Shown here: positions 5,809 through 9,122 of the stretch, in pieces
Position numbering within the stretch: position 1 is the stretch's first letter
How the letters are laid out: every line of letters starts with the position of its first letter
Assembly: GCA_020047775.1 (NCBI GenBank)
Contig: JAIFNK010000076.1
Coordinates: 1-9,122 of the forward strand
Reading direction: 5' to 3'
DNA: 9,122 nucleotides
Source: Akkermansia sp.
Lineage (GTDB): Bacteria; Verrucomicrobiota; Verrucomicrobiia; Verrucomicrobiales; Akkermansiaceae
Made by a program: the position numbers and the translations under genes
The notes under the pieces: generated by a model
Databases searched by the model: none
What the model was told of the DNA's origin: nothing
Seen by the model: only the letters and a program-made list of their open reading frames with translations

Positions 5809-7020
5809 ATGAAGGAACTTATCGAAGAACTCGAGCGCTGGGGCGCGGATGTGATCTTCGGACGCGCCAAGGGGTTCCGGGCGGCGTTGATGCGCTTCGC
5901 CATGCGGGCGCTTTCCGGGATTTTCCGGATGATCGTGCAAATCCGGCTGATGCGCTACCGGCGCGGGTGGCGGGAGCAGCAGTATTTGGGGACGCAGGTG
6001 GTGGCCATCGGCAACATCACGGTGGGCGGCACCGGCAAGACGCCGGTGGTGGAGCTGCTGGCGCGCTCGCTGCGGGATCGAGGCCGCAGCGTGGCAATCC
6101 TTTCCCGCGGGTATAAAAGCAAGAAACTCGACCGGCCGCAGAAGTGGCAGGACAAGCAAGGCCGGGCGATTCCGGGCGAGCGGATGCCCAAGGTGGTTTC
6201 GACCGGCAGCGCGCTGTTGCTGGACTCGAAATTCGCGGGCGACGAGCCGTTCATGCTGGCGAAAAATTTGGACGGCGTGGCGGTGGTGGTGGACAAGAAC
6301 CGGGTGAAAGGCGGGCTCTTCGCGGTCGGGCAACTCGGGGCTGACACGCTTTTGCTCGATGACGGGATGCAGTATCTGGACCTCGCGCACTCGATCGATG
6401 TCGTGCTGATTGATTCCGGCTCGCCGTTCGGGACAGAGGCCCTGCTGCCGCGCGGGACGCTGCGCGAGCCGCCGAAAAACCTGCGCCGGGCGAGTTACAT
6501 CCTCATCACCAAGTGCAACGGCGGTTTGAACGAGAAGCTCGTTTCCCGTATCCGGAAATATAACAAGACGGCGGAAATCATCGAGTGCACGCACGGGCCG
6601 ATCTATCTGGAAAACGTGTTCACGCGGGAGCGCGAGCCGTTGGAGTTCCTCAAGGACAAGTGGGTGGGGGCGATCAGCGCGATCGCCGTGCCCGAGGCGT
6701 TCGAGGGATCGTTGGAAAAACTCGGCGCACGGGTGGAGATCCGGCGGCGTTTTTCCGATCACTATCGGTTTTCGCGCAAGGAGGTGGAGCATTTCATGCA
6801 GCGCTGTGTGGAGCGGGACATGGGGCTGATCGTCACCACCGAGAAAGACGCGGTGCGGTTTCCCAAACCGGGCTCCATCGACGTGCCGGTGTATTTCCTG
6901 CGGATCGAGGTGGAAATCCTCAAAGGCCAGGCGGTCTGGGACGACCTCGTCACGCGGATCTGCAACCCGCCGCCGGTGTTCCAGTCGGTGTTGCGGAACC
7001 GGCACGCGTACCGGCCGTGA
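5809..7020 (+). CDS. lpxK: Tetraacyldisaccharide 4'-kinase (lipid A biosynthesis)
   Basis: A 403-residue kinase that phosphorylates the 4' position of the tetraacyldisaccharide lipid A precursor to give lipid IVA at the inner membrane. The first ~60 residues form a basic amphipathic N-terminal region suited to membrane contact (AMRALSGIFRMIVQIRLMRY, 31-50). VVAIGNITVGGTGKTP (64-79) is the P-loop. Further motifs are ILSRGYKS (97-104), GDEP (144-147), LLLDDGMQ (181-188), LREP (218-221), FSDHYRF (315-321) and TTEKDAVRF (343-351); the catalytic Asp and His of LpxK fall in GDEP and DHY. It is longer than E. coli LpxK (about 328 residues). The usual DDGFQH motif reads DDGMQY here. Its start at 5809 has only a weak AGG upstream. 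A possible promoter is TTGAAG (5688-5693), 17 bases, TTGAAT (5711-5716), but this is weak. Divergent from the porin gene; both concern the outer membrane. Confidence 0.93.
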   Translation: MKELIEELERWGADVIFGRAKGFRAALMRFAMRALSGIFRMIVQIRLMRYRRGWREQQYLGTQVVAIGNITVGGTGKTPVVELLARSLRDRGRSVAILSRGYKSKKLDRPQKWQDKQGRAIPGERMPKVVSTGSALLLDSKFAGDEPFMLAKNLDGVAVVVDKNRVKGGLFAVGQLGADTLLLDDGMQYLDLAHSIDVVLIDSGSPFGTEALLPRGTLREPPKNLRRASYILITKCNGGLNEKLVSRIRKYNKTAEIIECTHGPIYLENVFTREREPLEFLKDKWVGAISAIAVPEAFEGSLEKLGARVEIRRRFSDHYRFSRKEVEHFMQRCVERDMGLIVTTEKDAVRFPKPGSIDVPVYFLRIEVEILKGQAVWDDLVTRICNPPPVFQSVLRNRHAYRP

Positions 7021-7033
7021 GGAGCCATGGTAT

Positions 7034-7113
7034 GGACTGCTCCGACATGTCGGAGCTTTGGCACTGGCCGACATGTCGGCCAGTGGGAAAGCGGGGACAT
7101 GTCCCCGCAGTCC
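7034..7113. repeat. Three evenly spaced palindromes inside a larger dyad
   Basis: Three perfect palindromes share the core GACATGTC: 7039-7056 (18 bp), 7062-7085 (24 bp) and 7091-7108 (18 bp). Their centres are at 7047.5, 7073.5 and 7099.5, exactly 26 bp apart. The whole 80-bp block is also symmetric around the middle centre, beginning with GGACTGC (7034-7040) and ending with GCAGTCC (7107-7113). Left and right units are inverted copies: in the stem the left reads TCCG..CGGA where the right has GGGG..CCCC, three compensatory pair changes that keep pairing intact. It starts 14 bases after the lpxK stop. It may be a terminator, an mRNA-stabilising structure or a dispersed repeat. Confidence 0.93.
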
Positions 7114-7178
7114 GAAAGAATCAGTGACACTCGGTTTGCAGGCTTGATGCGACAGGCGTTCGAACGGATGTTAGCCGC

Positions 7179-7889
7179 ATGCCGGACCAACTTCTGCCGC
7201 AGCCGCCACCGGATGCCCCCGCACCGCCGCCGAGTGAGGCGGCTTTGCGGTCGCGGCGGAAAATGAAGTGGTTGCTTTGGGTCGGGGTTGGCTCTGTATT
7301 GATTCTGTTACTGCTGTCGCCGTTTCTTGTCCGGCGACGAGGCCCGCACAACGTCTCCGAAGCCGTGAGCAACGCCCGACAGATCGGGTTGGCGCTTTTT
7401 GAATTCGAAAGCGAATACGGGAAATTTCCTGACAGCTCGACGGTCGCGGTGATACGGCGCACGACAGGAACCACGCTCTCGCTTCCGGATCGGACCTCGA
7501 ACGATCTCTTCGCACAACTCATTGTCTCCGGAATTGCCGGCACGGAACACCTGTTTTACGCGAAGGCAAAATCCATGCGCAGGCCGGACGATGTTTTCAC
7601 GACCGACGCGACCATTCTGGACCACGGCGAGTGCGCTTTCGCCTACATTGCCGGGCTATCGAGCACCGACCCACTCGCACCGATTGTCTTCGGTCCGGTG
7701 ATTCCGGGCACCTCCAGTTTGGACCGGAAATCGTGCCAAGGGAGAGCGGTCGTTCTCCGCGTCGACAATTCCGCAATGACCTACCCAATCAACTCCGCCG
7801 GAAAAATCATCATCAACGGCCTCGACCTACTCGATCCCCGCCAACCGTTCTGGCACGGCAAGGCCCCGGACGTGAAATGGCCGAAGTGA
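7179..7889 (+). CDS. Hypothetical membrane-anchored protein with pseudopilin-like segment
   Basis: A 236-residue protein I do not recognise by name. A Pro-rich N-terminal stretch (PQPPPDAPAPPPSE, 7-20) and basic RSRRKMK (24-30) precede a single strong transmembrane segment (WLLWVGVGSVLILLLLSPFL, 31-50) followed by RRR, so the rest may lie outside the membrane or in the cytoplasm. NVSEAVSNARQIGLALFEFE (58-77) and EYGKFPD (79-85) resemble the N-terminal helix and following turn of type II secretion pseudopilins in this group (such as NAKQIGLALHMYA). However, the G-FTLIE prepilin-peptidase site is missing, so it is probably not processed as a pilin. The start is uncertain: ATG 7179 lacks a good Shine-Dalgarno, while ATG 7263 (Met29) follows GGCGGAAA and would begin right at the membrane segment. 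A weak bulged stem (7893-7912) and T-rich tract (7929-7941) follow the stop. Confidence 0.7.
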   Translation: MPDQLLPQPPPDAPAPPPSEAALRSRRKMKWLLWVGVGSVLILLLLSPFLVRRRGPHNVSEAVSNARQIGLALFEFESEYGKFPDSSTVAVIRRTTGTTLSLPDRTSNDLFAQLIVSGIAGTEHLFYAKAKSMRRPDDVFTTDATILDHGECAFAYIAGLSSTDPLAPIVFGPVIPGTSSLDRKSCQGRAVVLRVDNSAMTYPINSAGKIIINGLDLLDPRQPFWHGKAPDVKWPK

Positions 7890-7960
7890 CGGAGGAGCCT
7901 TATTCTCCCTCTTGCTCTCAACCCTCGACTTTTTCTTTTTTAAAATTCCCCTTTTTCGGA

Positions 7961-7989
7961 TTGCCACCGGGGAAAGCCGTCCCTAGCTT
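7961..7989 (+). promoter_or_regulatory. Predicted sigma70-type promoter of the small basic protein gene
   Basis: TTGCCA (7961-7966) and TAGCTT (7984-7989) are separated by exactly 17 bases, matching the -35 well and the -10 partly (TA...T). Transcription would begin about 25-27 bases before the ATG at 8022, giving a short leader. A T-rich tract lies directly upstream (7929-7956), which could help as an UP-like element or end the preceding transcript. Confidence 0.5.
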
Positions 7990-8021
7990 CCGCCTCCCGC
8001 GATCTTTAACCTCATTCCGAG

Positions 8022-8177
8022 ATGTCCAAGCACAACAGCCTCAAGTCCAGCGCCACCGTCGGCGGCAAACGTTCCGTTCTCAAGCGCTTCGAGCGCGTCA
8101 AACTCCTCAAGGAGCGCGGCGAATGGAAAGCCGGCAGGTCCCCTGTCGGTCTTCCGAAGACCAAGCACGAGGGTTAA
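8022..8177 (+). CDS. PVC-group small basic protein (putative ribosome-associated)
   Basis: A 51-residue, strongly basic protein. It begins MSKHNSLKSSATVGGKRSV, continues LKRFERVKLLKERGEW and ends VGLPKTKHEG. This pattern (SLKS near the start, a KR-VLKRFERV-LL-G-W core and a GLPKTK tail) matches, from memory, the small basic protein family of Chlamydiae, Verrucomicrobia and Planctomycetes (TIGR04137), whose role is not established but which is suspected to be ribosomal. No membrane segment or signal peptide is present. It has its own predicted promoter (7961-7989) and a strong terminator just downstream (8207-8235), suggesting a highly expressed single-gene transcript. The leader base pattern before ATG (CATTCCGAG) has no proper Shine-Dalgarno. 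It is followed by an rRNA pseudouridine synthase gene, in keeping with a ribosome role. Confidence 0.9.
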   Translation: MSKHNSLKSSATVGGKRSVLKRFERVKLLKERGEWKAGRSPVGLPKTKHEG

Positions 8178-8206
8178 TCCTCTGGCTTTTCAACACTTTC
8201 TAAAAC

Positions 8207-8235
8207 GCGCGGATCCCACCGGGTTCGCGCCTTTT
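8207..8235 (+). terminator. Rho-independent terminator after the small basic protein gene
   Basis: GCGCGGATCC (8207-8216) pairs with GGTTCGCGC plus the preceding G (8221-8230), giving ten pairs including two G-T wobbles around the loop CACC; it is followed by CTTTT (8231-8235) and later TTT. An A-rich flank (TAAAAC, 8201-8206) precedes it. The hairpin ends 17 bases before the next start codon. Confidence 0.75.
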
Positions 8236-8247
8236 GCATTTCGTCCC

Positions 8248-8982
8248 ATGGCAACCAACGACGGCACCCGCCTCAACAAATACCTCGCGTCCTGCGCCGT
8301 GGGCTCCCGCCGCGCCTGCGATGAACTCATCAAGGCCGGCCGCGTGGAGGTGAATGGCAGCCCGTGCGTCAACATGGGAACCCGCATCAACCCCGGCGAC
8401 CACGTGAAGGTGGACGGCAAGCGGGTGGCTCAGCGGGAGACGATGATCGTCGCCTTCCACAAGCCGCGCGGTTTCGTCTGCACCCGCGAGGACGAACTCG
8501 GGCGGGACACGATTTACTCGATGCTGCCGGCCTCGCTGCACTCGCTGCACCACGTCGGGCGGCTGGACATGGACTCGGAAGGCCTGCTCATTTTGACCAA
8601 CGACGGCGATCTTTCGCAGCAGTTGATGCATCCGTCGAAGTCGATCGAGAAGGAATACCTCGTCACCTCGAACCAGGCGTTTGAGAACTCCCACCTCGAC
8701 CAATTTCTCGAAGGCGTTTACACGACCGAGGGACGATTGAAGGCGAAATCCATCGAACGCCTGTCATCCCGCCGCCTCAAGGTGGTGCTCGATCACGGCG
8801 CGAAACGCCAGATCCGCGTGATGTTCGACACCCTCGGCTATCAGGTGACCAAGCTGCTGCGCGTGCGCATCGGCGCGCTGTGGCTCGGCGATCTGGAACC
8901 CGGCGCTTGGGCGGCCTTGAATTCCGTGGAAATCCAGATGCTGCTCGGCAATCCGAAGCCCGCGAAAAAGCGCGGAGCGTAG
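8248..8982 (+). CDS. rluB: Pseudouridine synthase, RluB/RsuA family
   Basis: A 244-residue rRNA pseudouridine synthase. The S4 domain is at about 7-60 (TRLNKYLASCAVGSRRACDE, then AGRVEVNG and GDHVKVDGKRV). The catalytic domain has FHKPRGFVCTRED (70-82), GRLDMDSEGLLILTNDGDL (104-122) with Asp107 as the expected nucleophile, IEKEYLV, and the closing KRQIRVMFDTLGYQVTKLLRVRIG segment. The long first spacing and the QIRVMF form point to the RluB branch (23S rRNA, near position 2605) rather than RsuA, so this is distinct from the enzyme at 3656-4357; the exact site is not provable here. A Lys/Arg-rich tail (PKPAKKRGA) closes it. The start directly follows a terminator hairpin and has no Shine-Dalgarno, so it needs read-through or a promoter of its own that I could not find. 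Confidence 0.88.
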   Translation: MATNDGTRLNKYLASCAVGSRRACDELIKAGRVEVNGSPCVNMGTRINPGDHVKVDGKRVAQRETMIVAFHKPRGFVCTREDELGRDTIYSMLPASLHSLHHVGRLDMDSEGLLILTNDGDLSQQLMHPSKSIEKEYLVTSNQAFENSHLDQFLEGVYTTEGRLKAKSIERLSSRRLKVVLDHGAKRQIRVMFDTLGYQVTKLLRVRIGALWLGDLEPGAWAALNSVEIQMLLGNPKPAKKRGA

Positions 8983-9002
8983 CGGCGATCACCGGTCGCC
9001 GC
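8982..9002 (+). terminator. GC-rich stem-loop at the end of the rluB gene
   Basis: GCGGCGA (8982-8988) pairs with TCGCCGC (8996-9002) around a 7-base loop, starting at the last base of the stop codon. A weak T-run (GGGTTTGG) follows. It may end transcription or protect the mRNA end; without a proper T-tract the terminator call is modest. Confidence 0.4.
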
Positions 9003-9046
9003 GAAGGGTTTGGCACCATGGGATTGATTCCGCCCGGATCGGAGAT

Positions 9047-9070
9047 TTCCGCGCGGAATAAATTCCGCGC
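9047..9070. repeat. Short palindromic repeat downstream of rluB
   Basis: GCGCGGAAT (9051-9059) and ATTCCGCGC (9062-9070) pair around two bases, and the overlapping TTCCGCGCGGAA (9047-9058) is a second perfect palindrome, so TTCCGCGC occurs twice and two folds compete. No T-run follows. The gap 8983-9122 holds no convincing gene. Confidence 0.7.
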
Positions 9071-9122
9071 TCCAATCCTAGCGGCCCGCCTTGCCGCTTT
9101 ACCCGAACCCGATGGGACCTTC

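Noticed and set aside
5613..5903. N-terminal extension of the porin frame
   Set aside because: It overlaps the start of lpxK, and the signal peptide begins at 5612.
5641..7074. A 477-codon open frame on the minus strand across lpxK
   Set aside because: It is antisense to a clear lpxK, has low-complexity Arg/His/Pro-rich translation and no family motif; long antisense frames are expected in GC-rich genes.
6585..7127. Open frames crossing the triple palindrome on both strands (also 7027-7266 and 6762-7190)
   Set aside because: They are shadows of lpxK or of the palindromes, which stay open in several frames by symmetry.
9018..9122. Frame starting at ATG 9018 and open to the window end
   Set aside because: Its translation passes straight through the palindromic repeat and shows no family motif; too short to support.

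Overview
This GC-rich window reads like a chromosomal segment from a Gram-negative member of the Planctomycetes-Verrucomicrobia-Chlamydiae (PVC) group, most likely Verrucomicrobiota (a Luteolibacter/Haloferula-like organism is my guess). The main evidence is a 51-residue protein at 8022-8177 that matches, from memory, the small basic protein family known only from PVC bacteria. A lipid A kinase (lpxK) and an outer-membrane porin show a Gram-negative envelope. No phage, plasmid, transposase, tRNA, rRNA or CRISPR array was seen.

Layout. (1) 2-1383 (+): the 3' part of kptA (NAD-dependent RNA 2'-phosphotransferase) overlaps an ADP-ribosylglycohydrolase gene by 4 bases. (2) 1486-2403 (-): an exported small heat-shock protein with two alpha-crystallin domains, convergent with the first pair across a stem-loop. 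(3) 2548-4357 (+): an RsmC/RlmG-type rRNA methyltransferase, then an RsuA-type pseudouridine synthase, separated by a heptanucleotide inverted repeat. (4) 4455-5612 (-): a phosphate-selective (OprO/OprP-type) porin, convergent with rsuA across a 29-bp perfect inverted repeat. (5) 5809-7020 (+): lpxK, divergent from the porin. (6) 7034-7113: three evenly spaced palindromes. (7) 7179-7889 (+): an unrecognised membrane-anchored protein with a pseudopilin-like segment. (8) 8022-8982 (+): the small basic protein with its own promoter and terminator, then a second RsuA/RluB-type pseudouridine synthase.

Themes. Four genes concern the ribosome (methyltransferase, two pseudouridine synthases, small basic protein) and three the envelope (periplasmic chaperone, porin, lpxK). 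The kptA/ADP-ribosylglycohydrolase pair joins an enzyme that makes ADP-ribose phosphate adducts to one that cleaves ADP-ribosyl bonds, and is the best candidate for an underexplored functional system. The most striking non-coding feature is that most gaps between genes hold a palindromic element. These differ in sequence, but two of them (4370-4445 and 7034-7113) share a 'hairpins within a larger hairpin' design, and the one at 7034-7113 has exact 26-bp spacing and compensatory base changes. Most genes lack a clear Shine-Dalgarno sequence. All assignments come from reading motifs; no search was run.
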